A stretch of DNA of 64,000 nt. Source: Linanthus parryae. Its lineage: Eukaryota > Streptophyta > Magnoliopsida > Ericales > Polemoniaceae. Position 1 is the first letter of the stretch; each line of letters opens with the position of its first letter. The notes below the pieces were generated by a model, which worked only from the letters and a program-made list of their open reading frames with translations, was not told the DNA's origin and searched no databases. The position numbers were made by a program, and so were the translations under genes. Of the stretch, positions 1 to 11,592 are shown piece by piece. The DNA is taken from the NCBI GenBank assembly GCA_023055425.1, contig JALGPY010000010.1, positions 48,665,863-48,729,862 of the forward strand. The letters run 5' to 3'.

Positions 1-616
1 TACTCTTTCATCCGCTCTTCATCAAGATCGAATTGGAAAAATAACATATTTGCATCGATTTCGACAGCATCGTAGTTTCCTTTCAACTTCCACACATCTC
101 TATGCCTATTACAAAGGGTTTTGTAAACGATTTCCTTGCCAAAAAGTTTGAAAATAAGACAATCTTTGTGTTTTCTCTTCAGATGGGTTATGAGATCTTT
201 AAGGAATATCACTTCTGGGATATACAAAATATCTTATGTGATCTCCCCTTTCTCATTCTCATCATCATCAGACATTTCATCTTCATCATCAAAGGAGGAC
301 AAACCAGGGTGGAAATTAGTACAAATTTTCGAGTAAAAATCCTATCATCGTAATGACTTTACATAAGGGCTCATTCAATTAAGTTTTGACTTGGTATTTA
401 TCAATATATATTCTTTCTTTCTGGTTTGACACTAGATCTACGAGTTTTGAGGAGAGATCCATTATCACAGATGAATCACAGGGTGTATTTCCCCAATATC
501 ACTTCTAAGTTTTTTCAGAATCAGATCCAAATGATCCACAGATGAATCAACAGCAGATGGTGAGATTCATCCATCTCATCATATTCAATCACTGCAGGGT
601 TATGGTCTTCCTCCAT
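1..616 (-). pseudogene. DUF4283 LINE-type ORF1 fragment (block 1)
   Basis: Read on the reverse strand from an ATG near 616, this is the N-terminal part of a LINE ORF1-like protein that runs off the left edge. It is nearly the same sequence as 23,390-24,002, where the DUF4283 domain and zinc knuckle can be read. The conserved stretch near 20-110 encodes the characteristic run (RNRDRDVWKLKGNYDAVE-type) of DUF4283, a nucleic-acid-binding module of plant LINE ORF1 proteins. Frame changes and stops are present, for example in the N-terminal region near 540-560, so no full protein can be made. It marks the left part of a block repeated at ~22,830-35,965. Confidence 0.6.
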
Positions 617-1580
617 CGAGTGATGAAGGGAGGAGGAGAGGAGTGGTGAGGCACGAAACTCAACTAAGATGAAGACTTAGAGAGAGGGGGAGCAATGTGA
701 TCCAAAAAGGGATCAGTCAGGGTGGGTTTGTCACACGAGTCAAACTCGTGATCTATCTTGATGGGTATCACGTGTTTTATTAATTTTCATAATATCCCCC
801 CCCCCTCTTTGTCAAAAACCAGGAACACAAACTACTCGATTTTTATAAATTATGAAATATTATTATTGTTCACACATTTCCTAGAAATCAATTTACTCAA
901 GATGAATAGAACTCATGACAATTAAAATTTTTGGACATGACTTTATAGGTTTTTTACGTTGGCCTCGCACTTTGGGGAGAGTAGGCATAACAAGACATTA
1001 AGCTACTGCCTAGCTTGTCTAATTTCAATGATTCTTTTTTCTTATTCTCTTTTTGTTATGTTGTGACCAAAGTTTAATTTTGGACATTATTTATTGTTGA
1101 TGGGCTCGCGCTCTGTTATAAGTATTTATTGTGTTTCTATTATAAAGGGTCAAAGTACAAACATTTCTATAAGTTTCGAGTATGAAGAGAGAGAGAGAGA
1201 GAGAGAGAGAGTTAGAGAGAGAGAGAGCGAGAGAGAGAACGTATCTATTGTTATATTCCTTTGAAAAAATCACTTTATAATTAATCAAGTCTTTTTTATT
1301 GTCCGGACACCCTTAAACAAGGAAAATAACTTCAATGTGATTTGAGTTTGGCATTTGTAAAACGTATTAGGTGGATAATTAATTCTTTCCACATTCGAGG
1401 TCATGAGTACGTTTATGCGATCCTCATTAAAATTTATTGATTGTCATATTATGTTAACTGTTTTTACAATTTTGAATAACATAAATCATACTTTTCATCT
1501 CATGTCTACGGCTAAAATCTTTAAATAATTTATTTTGACAACTTTGATATCAAATCTGATAATCAAAGAGGAGAAGTGGG
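617..1580. repeat. Left part of duplicated block 1, non-coding
   Basis: Non-coding stretch upstream (in the reverse sense) of the LINE ORF1, matched almost base for base by 24,003-24,930. It includes a short C-run near 797 and a (GA)n microsatellite at 1,184-1,239 that is much shorter in block 2 (near 24,569). Open frames here come from the low-complexity repeat and are not genes. The part just before 1,580 resembles the sequence upstream of NF-YB-like exon 1 at 3,707 (an ATATCAAA/ACATCAAA element, then a TCAAA/AGAG-rich run), so it may be relic promoter/5' UTR. Confidence 0.6.
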
Positions 1581-1583
1581 AAG

Positions 1584-1638
1584 ATGAAGCATGGAGAAGG
1601 ATTGAACTCTCCTAACAATGATAAAAACTTGGAGTCAG
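1584..1638 (+). pseudogene. Orphan NF-YB-like first exon (paralogue)
   Basis: A 55-nt open segment starting with ATG and ending in a consensus-like donor (TCAG/GTATTCC). It encodes a peptide beginning MKHGEGLNSPNNDK and ending in the same Ser-plus-split-Gly phase as the first exons of the five NF-YB-like genes here (M-x-G-GQGQNSA-type). Length, phase, donor context and about 60 bp of upstream sequence all parallel the exon at 3,707. No matching second exon follows, so this is the first exon of a further, mostly lost paralogue or a duplicated promoter-exon unit. It recurs at 24,933 and 25,335. Confidence 0.5.
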
Positions 1639-1639
1639 G

Positions 1640-3234
1640 TATTCCTAATCTTTTCCTAGATTTCACAATAAATCTTTATGATGTATGTCATATATCTATA
1701 CCTATAATTTCGAACTTTTAAGAGCATGGAAGAAAAGATGGAATGGATCCAAGGATGTTCAATTTTCTTGGATATGTACACATTCTTCATTTTTTTTAAA
1801 GTTCCAAGAAGATGTTAAATTTGTTGGATATTTGTTTTTAATTTCTAGTAATTTTCTAGATCTTATATAATATATTGATCAACCTGATTGATCTTTGAGT
1901 ATGATGTTGTTCAAGAATGAGATTACATTCGATAGTTTCTCCTATATTATGTATGAACGAAAGTTATTTACTGTTCGAATGTGAAGAGGCTGTCGTGTGA
2001 TAATTTCTTTTAAAGACTTAAATTAATAGAACTTTGCATGAAGTAGATTCTATACGAATGTTTCTTAGTGATTAAATGTCAAAATAAGTGCATCATTTAA
2101 CTTTCGTGGAGCATGTGATTATTCAATATACATTGTGTTATCATGTCACGTTATTGTATGTAATATAGAATTCAATATTTTAGAGAGACGGTTAGTTTGT
2201 GAAAAATATTCTATTGATGCACATGCCGATGAATGCTTCTATTCTTGGAGCTTAAAGTTGAATTATTTTAACTTTTCGTGATATGCATGGACTGACACTC
2301 GAATATCGTCTTGTGTCATGTCATAGACATCTATTAAGTAATGTAGATCATATTGAAATAATCATTCAATCATTCGAATGAGCGTAAAAGTAAACTCGAC
2401 TGTGTAGCGTCTTTTAAACATCATCAACTCGCATATGATGAAATATAGATAAAAATAAGTTAGACGTTGGCTCAATTTACATAACTTATCACAAAGTCAT
2501 AATTTTTTCAACAGTCGCTTTTATTAATTGTCATTTTCTATAAAGTGTACAGTTTTCTTTTTATATTTTAGTATGATGAAATTATGAAACCATGCTCATA
2601 ACTATGTCCAAAATTGTGTCCATATAAAATGAATCTGGAATACATTAACCACTTTAGAATATTATTGAATGAATCAGAAATAAATTTTGACATATTTGTG
2701 GATACAATTTCTTATTTAGTAAAAATAAAATCTATAAATGGAATGGTGAAGCCTCAAGGAAAATTAAATATTTTAAAAACAATTTTCTCAATAAATTAAA
2801 TTATAAAAAAATTGTTACAAAATAAAAATGTCTAAATTTGTTTCTCATATTATGTCCATTTTAAATTTTCATATTGAACAGAGGGTTGGTAGGTTTTCTA
2901 TTTTAGTATATTTGTTGAATTTGTACACTTTCATTTAACTTCCTTACGTGTTTCTATCTATTTGGTTATAATTTAATTACTAATTATCTTAAAATTTTCC
3001 TCGTAATTTGAGAACAACAAAAAATATTGAACGGAACCAAAGACTAGTAAATTTTTTTCAAGTATAATTTATACATTAAGATATGATACTATAGGGAGCT
3101 ATAAATAAAAGAAATAAAATAATAATATAGCAAACAACACTTTATAACATAAATGTTTAGTGAATGAATTCACAATGGTACTGGTTATATTATAAGATAT
3201 CACATAGTTGTTATACTTACAAGTGATGATTAAG

Positions 3235-3267
<33 letters not shown>

Positions 3268-3700
3268 ATATATGTATGTATATATATGTATTAAGTATAT
3301 ATATATATATATAGAATTAAGAATCATATTCCTCTATTAAAATGATGCATAACTCAAATTAAATTTTATTTTCTCCTCAGACAACGCACTCTTAGCATTC
3401 TTAAAATAAAATGTCAACTTCGGCTAATTTGGACACTATTAGCTTATTACATGTCAAATTAATTTTAACTAAGTTTTTTGAAACTATCATTACGAGATTA
3501 ACTATAAGGAGATAAATATTATAATGCGCCAGCTGGTGCAATACTCATTACATTAAAATGTTGGATTATTTTAGGTATTATTTATATTTTAATTCTAAGT
3601 AGTCAAAATTTACGTAAAATGACTACCACTGACATTTATAAATAGTTTGTTTTCCTGACATTAACATCAAACTGTATAGTCAAATCAGAGATACATAAGT
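1640..3700. repeat. AT-rich intergenic part of left arm, no gene
   Basis: No coding sequence is supported. From about 2,345 rightwards this is the left arm of the large inverted repeat: it reads as the reverse complement of 9,850-12,432 and also matches 26,090-27,390 (direct), 34,150-35,405 (inverted) and 59,420-60,620 (inverted). The portion 1,770-2,345 has a counterpart only in block 2 and in the third copy (60,620-61,250). It includes an (AT)n run at 3,233-3,314. It probably serves as the 5' flank of the NF-YB-like gene starting at 3,707. Confidence 0.6.
3233..3314. repeat. (AT)n microsatellite
   Basis: Alternating TA/AT tract broken by a few ACATATG units. The homologous site in the other arms ranges from short (26,965-27,000) to a pure (AT)n of about 45 bases (34,478-34,522), and it is absent at the equivalent site in the arm at ~10,160. 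It is a fast-varying marker between otherwise similar copies. Confidence 0.85.
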
Positions 3701-3706
3701 GTGAAG

Positions 3707-5376
3707 ATGGTGGGAGGACAAGGACAGAACTCTACCAAGAATAGAAGGAAACGTGAATTCATGTAATTCAAATATTGACGTATAATATTCAATAACATTG
3801 TATGTGACTAAAATTTTCAAAATATATATGTGGATTTCGGTCCTCTAGCTAGCTACATGTCTAATCTGTAATTTTTGAGAGAAATAATATGGGATCCCAG
3901 AATTTCTTAGCTGCTTGAAGGTCCACACAACTCTTCAAGCAAATTATAAATTTTTCTTGAATTTTTTCCTATAGTTAAAATTACATGTTTTGTCTACTAG
4001 CTTATTGAACCTTGTAGTCGATTTTTTGTGTATGATATATCTGACTAATTAGATTTTGATGGATATATTCTCATGAGCTAGCTATGAATAAATGTTATTT
4101 ATAATTTGAACCTTAGGAAATTTGTATTGTTACATATCGCAAAGTACATGATATTATACACACACACAAAATTGAGTTTCAACTTTAAAATGACTTGTAC
4201 ATTGCATGTCTCTTGTGAAATATATTTAAATGAATAAAATTTCTGATTATCAAGATGCTGATATGAATACGACCTTACTTGAACAAGATTTGTTCTGTAA
4301 GCTCGTACCTCACTATTCTAAGTTCGAAGGAGATGATTTCCGATATGAATGTTATTATTATTTAAAGTTGTACATAAATGCATCAATTTAAGTTCAACAT
4401 ACTACGCCATTATCAAATACTAATTTCTTTTTATGTTATGTAAGTGTATCTTATAGAATTTAGATATATGGTACAATGATCTAACATATGCATCCATTTG
4501 TTAAACTAATTTCTAATAATATCCTCATCGTCTCATGTAATGTAGCAACTAATTAAGTTCTCATATGAACAATACTTCTAAAAAATTAGAAGCAAACTCG
4601 TTCTTATAGCGTGTTTTGAGGTTGTAGTATTGTTGATATCTACAGGAGGAAATATAATTAAAGAAAAATATGATTTTTACTAAGTCCATGTTATTTGTTA
4701 TCTAGCCGGCAAGACCCATCGGAGATAAAAACAACATCAAATTGCTGATTCACTACTAAATTGTCTGTCTTAATTATCAATTCCCTATAATTATTGTTTA
4801 TTTTAAAATATTTTACATATATCTTAGTACATGGTAAGCCTTCATCCCCTATTCAATGAAATATCTACACTGGAAATAGCATATGTACGAACATTTATTT
4901 CCATGTTCCCATAATGAATGTGTAGGCGCATCACGCGACAAGAAAAAATTCTTTACCATCCCCTCCATTACCCGCATAATGCGGAGGGCACTGCCTCGCG
5001 ATGCCATGATAAGAGATGAATCGAAATATATGATGCAACTTTGTGCCACAGCCTTCATCCACCACAGTGCCACGACAGCCAATAAGCATTTTCAGGATGA
5101 GAGGCCCATTACGATCAATGGCAAGGACGTCGTATAAGCGCTCGTAAACCAAGGATTTAGCACATACAACCCATGACTAAATGCCTCAATAATTATCGTA
5201 ATGCAGCTAGACATGAAAAGCATGTTGGTGAAGAAATGCAGGTAGTCATGTGCCGTGATGATGAATTTGAACCTATAAGTCACCCTCGTGCTCAACATGT
5301 CTTGTCGTCAGCAGAGGCAAAGCAAGTGCCAACTCAAATGTTTCAAAAGGCAGGTAGTGATGTTCCAGATGGCATT
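3707..5376 (+). pseudogene. NF-YB-like histone-fold gene, copy A (broken)
   Basis: Two-exon relic: exon 1 3,707-3,762 (M-V-G-GQGQNS-type basic leader; its donor reads CAT/GT instead of the CAG/GT of intact copies) and exon 2 from the TAG acceptor at 4,923-4,925. Exon 2 encodes a divergent NF-YB/HAP3 histone fold: a FTIPSITRIMRRALP first helix, then QLCATAFIHHSAT and ERPITINGKDV, which correspond to the IANVSRIMKKALP, ECVSEFISF and KRKTINGDDLL regions of plant NF-YB. It breaks at 5,135-5,137, where a Tyr codon became TAA, and again near 5,164, where a short deletion in the YVEPM segment shifts the frame. The C-terminal EFEPISHPRAQHV segment is still readable near 5,265-5,300. The gene ends abruptly at ~5,376, where Gypsy sequence begins. 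Known NF-YB proteins pair with NF-YC and bind CCAAT promoters; the role of this family is unknown. Confidence 0.75.
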
Positions 5377-6302
5377 AAAAGGACAATAGGTTTTTCTGAA
5401 TCCCCATTGGCTACAAGAGGTGAGTCCCCTTTGAATGGATTATAAAGAAAGGACAATTAATGTGAACCCGAATGGCAAGACAGTAACTCTAGTAGCTGAA
5501 ACAGACAAGTGTTAATACAAGGTAGCTAATTACTTCTCATTACAAGCTTATTGTTCTCAACAAGGAGTGATTGTCAGACAACTTTACAGTGTGAAAGACA
5601 TCAACACCAAAGCCACCATACCCACAATGGTGGAGCCACTCTTACATCAATACCCAACCATCTTTGAAGAGCCTCAAAAACTACCTTCAATAAGGGAGCA
5701 AGGCCACCATATACTCACTTAAAGATAAAATCACCCCAGTGTGTCTAAGGCCATACATGTATCCCCACATCCAGAAGAATGAGATTGAGAGTCTGGTCAG
5801 AGAAATGCTAGAAAATTTAGTGATACAGCACAGCACAAGCTCATTTGCCTCTCATGTGATTCTAGTCAAGAAAAATGTTTAACATGGAGGTTATGTATTG
5901 ATTACAGAGGACTAAATGAAATAATAGTCAAAAACAAGTATCATGAGCTTTTGGAGGAATTACTGGAAGCTTGCTACTTTTCAAAGTTGAATCTGAGGTC
6001 AGGCTATCACCAAATCAGGATGGCAGAGGAGGAAATCAACAAAATAGCTTTTAGAACACACCAAGGGTTGTATGAGTTTAAGGTGATGCCATTTGGGCTC
6101 ACAAATGCACCAGCCACGTTCCAAGCTCTCATGAACCAGGTGTTTTAGTCCCACTTGAGGAAGTTTTTATTGTATTTTTTGATGATATACTCATATACAG
6201 CAAAACTCTACAAGATCAATATGAACACCTACAGCTAACCTTGGAGCTCATTCTTAAACATGAGTTATATGCCAAGCTCTCTAAGTGTACTTTCTTGCAA
6301 AC
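5377..6302 (+). mobile_element. Gypsy pol fragment (protease C-flank and RT), block 1
   Basis: Degenerate Ty3/Gypsy polyprotein segment. Readable parts: the linker before RT (PTMVEPLLHQYPTIFEEPQKL-like, ~5,620-5,690), and RT with [14 protein letters not shown], [16 protein letters not shown] and [23 protein letters not shown] motifs (5,890-6,148), then a degraded DDILIYS box near 6,180. Stops occur at 5,510, 5,720, 5,880 and 6,147. No gag, RNase H, integrase or LTR is attached, so it is an internal fragment. Its start is fused directly to the truncated NF-YB-like exon, and the same junction is found at ~29,070, so the fusion is older than the block duplication. Confidence 0.85.
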
Positions 6303-7938
6303 TACTGTCGAAGACTGTCAGCAAACATTTTTTTTGGATAAAGCCCTCAAGTTATAAAATTATAGGGATTGTCGAAGACTTTTTGTATGATATGGGGTTC
6401 AATTTGTTTCTAATTTAAGTTATTTTAAGTGACGGACCACACTCTCGGACTAAGGATGTCACAATAAGGAAAGATTCTCCAACTATTCGAGGGGAGGGGG
6501 AGGGGTAAAAACGTATAAAAATAGGATTCAAGTCCAACCATGTGATGAGAGGGGAAGGGGGAGGGGGTGCTATGGAGAGAAATTTTGTCTTGGATGTGGG
6601 ATGGTTTGGGGAGATTCCCCATGGAAATGTTGCGAAATTTCTTTACAATATTTACAAAGAATTTAGACATTTAATCTCCACCAACATAAATAAATACAAC
6701 TATTTTTTAGGGGAAAATACAATTAAATTTTAAATAGAATGGCAGTTTTAATTGTTATTCACTAAGCCTAAACAACTATTCAATCTTGAGAAAAAAAACT
6801 ACTCAATCTTAGAATTATATTTTTCTCAAATTACATAAATTATTTGTGTGGCTTAAACATATCTTTAAAAAGAAAGCCCTTGTCCAATTCTAATCCCGGG
6901 TAATGAATTTAACACATTTAAAATTCTTTTACACTAACTTATTAAAAAAACATGTTACATGTTGTTTGTTATATCCGTTTAGTTAGAGATGTATATATGT
7001 TAAAATATCAAGTGTAAGTAAAGGATCTGGGTCGGGCTGGGCTGGGCTTGCGTAAAAATATAAAACTCAAAACTAACCCAAATGTTGTTGGGGCTCGAAT
7101 ATTGAAGCTGGGCACAAGGAGGGCTAAAATCGGTCAAACACAATTGCATAGAAAACTGACCACTATAGTACTATATGATCCCTAAGTGCAATGTTTGGCA
7201 TAAAAATTTCTCTTTGTAGCTTGAACATAGTTTCCTCCATTTCGTTTCAAATCATCTCATGAAAGTGGTAAAATTCAATGGTTGAAAACGAGAAGACCTA
7301 ATAACTTTAAACATATTTCAAAAGTATACCTACCTAGTTTGTTATATAGATTTCAAATAAAATATTATATGGTGATTCTATTTTTCTGAAGACTTGTATG
7401 CATTTCTTAGAAAAAAGAAAGAAAATACTTAAAGTCATGTTCATCACAACCGTGTGTCTTGAGCACAAATCGAAGAATATTCTTTCACCTTATAATTTAT
7501 ATATTACAAGAACATTAGTCGTGCGATATATCAGGTACTTATGTTTCCACTTCAAATATATATTTGAAGCAATTTACACTCCACATTTATATCACAAGAA
7601 TGGTAAATAACACAAAATAATTTGTATTTGTAGAAAATTACATTTTCTTAATTCATTCACAAACTTTCGTGTCTATGACCATACAAAAGTTGCAATTGTT
7701 CAGAATCATGATGATACAGAGGAATTATTTATGAAGTAAGTCTCATTGTTGAGCATAGTTGATAAAAAAAATCTAAACGTGCTAACCACTTAGTCCAATC
7801 CGAAAGCAAAATCATAGTTTGCTTGAAAAAAACAAAACTTTGTTGCTGAAATTCCAACACAGAATACTAAATAATTTTTAACCAAAAAACATAAATAATA
7901 TTAATTAAGTTCACATAAATTATTTAGACTGGAATCAA
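6303..7938. repeat. Spacer between inverted arms, block 1
   Basis: No gene supported. Contains purine/G-rich tracts (6,489-6,506 and 6,548-6,568), a hAT-MITE-like GGGTCGGGCTGGGC region (7,025-7,140), and the 3' flank of the reverse NF-YB-like gene (7,150-7,938). It matches 30,003-32,234 and ~54,500-57,535, but lacks about 190 bp present at 30,820-31,010 and about 430 bp present at 31,370-31,800, so block 1 has suffered deletions here. Small open frames (such as 7,398-7,610) are not conserved as proteins among the copies. Confidence 0.6.
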
Positions 7939-9774
7939 TTAAGGCATGACCGGCAAGTCTCGAAGAAATGCCTCCCATTCATAATCCACACCAAAGATTT
8001 TGATGCCATCTGGAATATCACTAGCTGCCTTTTGAAACATTTAAGTTGGCACGTGCTGTGCCTCTGCGGACGACGAGACATGTTGAGCACGAGGGTGACT
8101 TATAGTTTCAAATTCATCGTCACGTCGCATGACAACCTGCGTTTCCTTAGCAACATGCGTTTCTTGTCTACCTGCATTACGATAATTATTGAGGCATTTA
8201 GTCATGGGTTCTACGTATGCGCTGAATCATTGGTTTACGAGAGCGTATAAGACGTCCTTTCCATTGATCGTGATGCGCCTCTCATCCTGACAATGCTTAT
8301 TGGCCACTCTGACAATGTGGCGGAGGAAGGCTGTGGCACAAAGTTGCATCATATATTTCGATTCATCTCTTATCATGGCATCGCGAGACAGCGCCCTCCG
8401 CATTATGCGGGTGATGGGGGGTGGAAAGAAATTTTTCTTGTCGCGTGATGCACCTACACATTTATTGTGGGAATCATGGAAATAAATGTTAGTACATATG
8501 CACTATTTCCTGAGTCTTAAATACTATCTGGAGAGTGTAGAAATTTCATTGAATAAGGGATAAAGGCTTACCATATACTAAGATTTATGTAAAATATTTT
8601 AAAATAAACAATACTAATAGGGAACTGAAAATTACAACAAACAACTTAGTAGTGAATCATCAATTTGATGTTGGTTTTATCTCTGATGGGTCTTGCCACC
8701 TAGAGAACAAATAACATGGACTTAGTAAAAATCATATGTTTCTTTAATTATATTTCCTCGTTTACTTATCAACAATACTACAACGTCTAAAGACGCTATA
8801 AAAATGAGTTCGCTAGTATTTTTTTAGAAGTATTGTTCATATAGGAACTTGATTACTTGCTACATTACATGAGACGGTGAAACAAAATTTGAGTATCGTA
8901 TCATGTATTTCCCAAAAATTCAAAAAGATGCAACTTTAAGTTTCAAACAACATGAACATTCATGGGAACATAATTCACAAGGAAATTATTAGAAATTCGT
9001 ATAACAAATGGATGCATATGTTAGATCATTGTACGAATATATCTAAACTCTATGAGATACAGTTACATAACATAAATAGAAATTAGTATTTGATAATAGT
9101 GTATTATGATGAAGTTAAATTGATGCATTTATGTAAGACTTCAAACAATAATAAACATTCATATCGAAAATCGTCTCCTTAGAACTCAAGAATAGTGTGG
9201 TACGAGCTTACAGAACAAATCTTGTTCAAGTAAGGTCGTATTCATATTAGCATCTTGATTATGAGAAATTTTATTCATTTAAACCTATTTCACAAGAGAC
9301 ATGCAACGTACTAGTCATTTTAAGGTCGAAACTCAATTGTGTGTGTGTGTAATATCCTTCACGATATGTAACAATACAAATTTCCTACCTAGTTCATACC
9401 TAGTTCATGAGGATCTATCCATCAAAATTTAATTCGTGAGATATATCATATACAAAAAATCTACTACATGGTTCAATAAGCTAGTAGACATGACATGTGA
9501 TTTTAATTACAAGAAAAAATTCTAGACAAATTTATCATTTGCTTGAGGAGTTGTGTGAACGTTCAAGCAGCTACGAAATTCTGGGATCCCATATTCTTTC
9601 TTTCAAAAAATTACAGATTAGACTTGTAGCTAGCTAAAGGACCCAGATCCACATTTATATTTTCAAATGTTTAGTCACATACAATGTTGTTGAATATTAT
9701 ACGTCAAGATTAGAATTACCTGACTTCACTTTTTCTTCATTCCTGGCAGAGTTATGTTCTTGTCCACCTGCCAT
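7939..9774 (-). pseudogene. NF-YB-like histone-fold gene, copy B (broken)
   Basis: Reverse-strand two-exon gene. Exon 1 9,720-9,774 encodes an MAGGQEHNSARN-type leader with a clean CAG/GTAATT donor. Exon 2 7,939-8,453 starts after a TAG acceptor and carries the GASRDKKN and TRIMRRALSRDAM segments, the QLCATAFLRH helix, ERRITINGKDVLYAL and the EFETISHPRAQHV tail. Unlike forward copies A and C, it keeps its native C-terminus (VDYEWEAFLRDL, then stop). Two in-frame stops kill it: one in the NQGFSAYVEP region (Gly to TGA, ~8,231) and one after QHVPT (~8,040). A small in-frame loss also removes part of FTIPSIT. It is tail to tail with copy A and is one arm of the inverted repeat. Confidence 0.75.
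8454..9719 (-). other. Intron 1 of NF-YB-like copy B
   Basis: About 1.27 kb between the exon-1 donor and exon-2 acceptor. It is the reverse complement, with small changes, of 3,763-4,925 and matches the introns at 32,751-34,033 and 58,045-59,314. The intron is as well conserved as the exons, which suggests whole-locus duplication rather than retroposition. Confidence 0.6.
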
Positions 9775-10200
9775 TTTCACTCTTGTGTATCTCTTCTTTG
9801 GATATAAAGTTTGATGTTAATGTCATGAAAACCAATTATTCATAAGTTGCAGTCATATTTAATGTACGCAAATTTTTTATGATCAAAATAAAAATATAAG
9901 TAATACCTAAAATAATAAGACATTCAATTGTAATGAGTATTGCACAGGGCATTATATTATATAAATCTCCTTATAGTTAAACTCGTAATGACAGTTCGAA
10001 CAAGCTTAGTTAAAATCAATTAGACACGTAATAGGGTAATTTGTGTCCAAATTAGCTGAAGTTGACATTTTATTTTAAGAATGCTAAGTGTCTGCCTTGT
10101 CTGAGCAGAAAATAAAATTTAATTTGAATTATAAAAGAGGAATATGATTCTTAATTCTAGACACACTTTATCAGCGCTTATAAGTACAAAAACTATGTGA

Positions 10201-11592
10201 TATCTTATAGGCTTAATTACTTAATGCATACCCCCAGTATAGCGAAACTAACACATTGCAACCCCCAGTTCTAGAATAGGCTTATTGCATCCCCCGTTTG
10301 TAATAAGTCATACTTATTGCAACCCGGTAAAAAAGTAATCCAAAATCATCCTAACTCATGAGGGCAAATGTGTCATTTAATTCTTTATTTTATTTAAGCG
10401 TCAAAAAGATAAGAAAAAGGAGGAATATGAGTACACGTTTGAATACGCAGAAGAATTTCTAAAAAAATACGCAGAAGAAGAGGAGGTAGTACAGTCCGTC
10501 GTTTGTGCCAAATCGAAAACCCTTGACCACTGCCACCAAGAACTCCACCACCGTTTCTGTCTTCTCCACCAAGACCAACGCCCCTCTCTGTTTCATGGCA
10601 GCCATGAACCCCCGACTGAGCTTAATTTTGGTAAGGAAGGCAGCAACTTTCAGGGCAAAGTTGGACGGTGAAATTAGCTCTGATTGGGCTCAATTTTGAG
10701 CTATTTGCTTCTGGTGGTGTCAATTTCACATCTAACGGTTGGATTTTCATTTACTCATCTCTATATGTCATCCCCAATTCGTTAGAAGGGTAGGGCTTCA
10801 ACTTCGCTTGAATCTAGTTTAATTCGATGGAATATGGTTCATGTGGTGGTGATGATGGAAGCAGCGGTGCACTTGTTGAGCTTTTATGTGGGTTTGTCGG
10901 GGGTTCAGGGCGGACGTATAGCAGAGAGGCGGTGCTCTTGGAGGCGCCGAGAGAAACCGGGTAGTGTTCTTGGTGGAGGTGTCCTAAAGGTTTTGCCCCA
11001 AATCCAAAACCGTTTTGGATTTGGGGCAAACATCTGACTTAAGTCCGTAATCATCTTCCTTCCTTCTTCTTCTAGTAGACTAGTTTGAAGTTTTTAGAAA
11101 TACAGGTCCTAAATTGGGACGAGCTAATAGAGACCCTCAGCTATCCCCATAGAAACACAACAGTACAAGAAAGAATCCAGGAAGTTAAATTCAATGCAGA
11201 GTTTAGTAGGGAAGTTAAATTCGGTGCTTCAAGCCTTCAACAGCTTCGCCTTTCTACCTTGCTTGGAAAACATGGTTGGTGCTCTAAGACCAGAGTTTAG
11301 TTGAGAAGCTAGAAAAATGAAGTGAGACTGCAGATCCCACTCCTTCTTCTTCATATTCAAAACTGTTCTTGCATTTTCTTTTTCTCTTTTCTTTCTTTCT
11401 TATTTGAAGATTTGTAATGACACATTTGCCCTCATGAGTTAGGATGATTTTTTATTACTTTTTTACCGGGTTGCAATAAGTATGACTTATTACAAACGGG
11501 GGATGCAATAAGCCTATTCTATAACTGGGGGTTGCAATGTGTTAGTTTCGCTATATTGGGGGTATGCATTAAGTAATTAAGCCTATCTTATA
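10201..11592. mobile_element. Non-autonomous MULE with long TIRs and 9-bp TSD
   Basis: The element proper is 10,210-11,583 (1,374 bp). It begins GGCTTAATTACTTAATGCAT and ends in the reverse complement of that. The terminal inverted repeats extend roughly 170 bp (10,210-10,380 against 11,415-11,583). It is flanked by a perfect 9-bp direct repeat TATCTTATA at 10,201-10,209 and 11,584-11,592. Long TIRs with a 9-bp TSD are the Mutator-like signature. The homologous arms at ~34,545 and ~59,810 carry the empty site. The interior is GC-richer than its surroundings and has no transposase, so it depends on a MULE transposase supplied elsewhere. Confidence 0.92.
10440..11040 (+). other. GC-rich cargo of the MULE (possible captured gene fragment)
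   Basis: The interior departs in composition from the AT-rich flanks. One stretch (10,505-10,699) reads as a Thr/Ser/Ala-rich peptide resembling a gene 5' region or transit-peptide-like sequence, followed by splice-site-like GT (GGTAAGGAAG near 10,630). At 10,990-11,030 a short inverted repeat around ATCCAAAACCGTTTTGGAT is seen. This fits a Pack-MULE carrying host gene fragments, but I do not recognise the donor gene. Confidence 0.35.

Noticed and set aside
1091..1288. Reverse open frame rich in Leu/Ser
   Set aside because: It is the translation of the (GA)n microsatellite; not conserved in block 2.
4849..5298. Reverse-strand open frames across NF-YB-like exon 2
   Set aside because: Shadows of the coding strand. 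Similar shadows appear over every copy.
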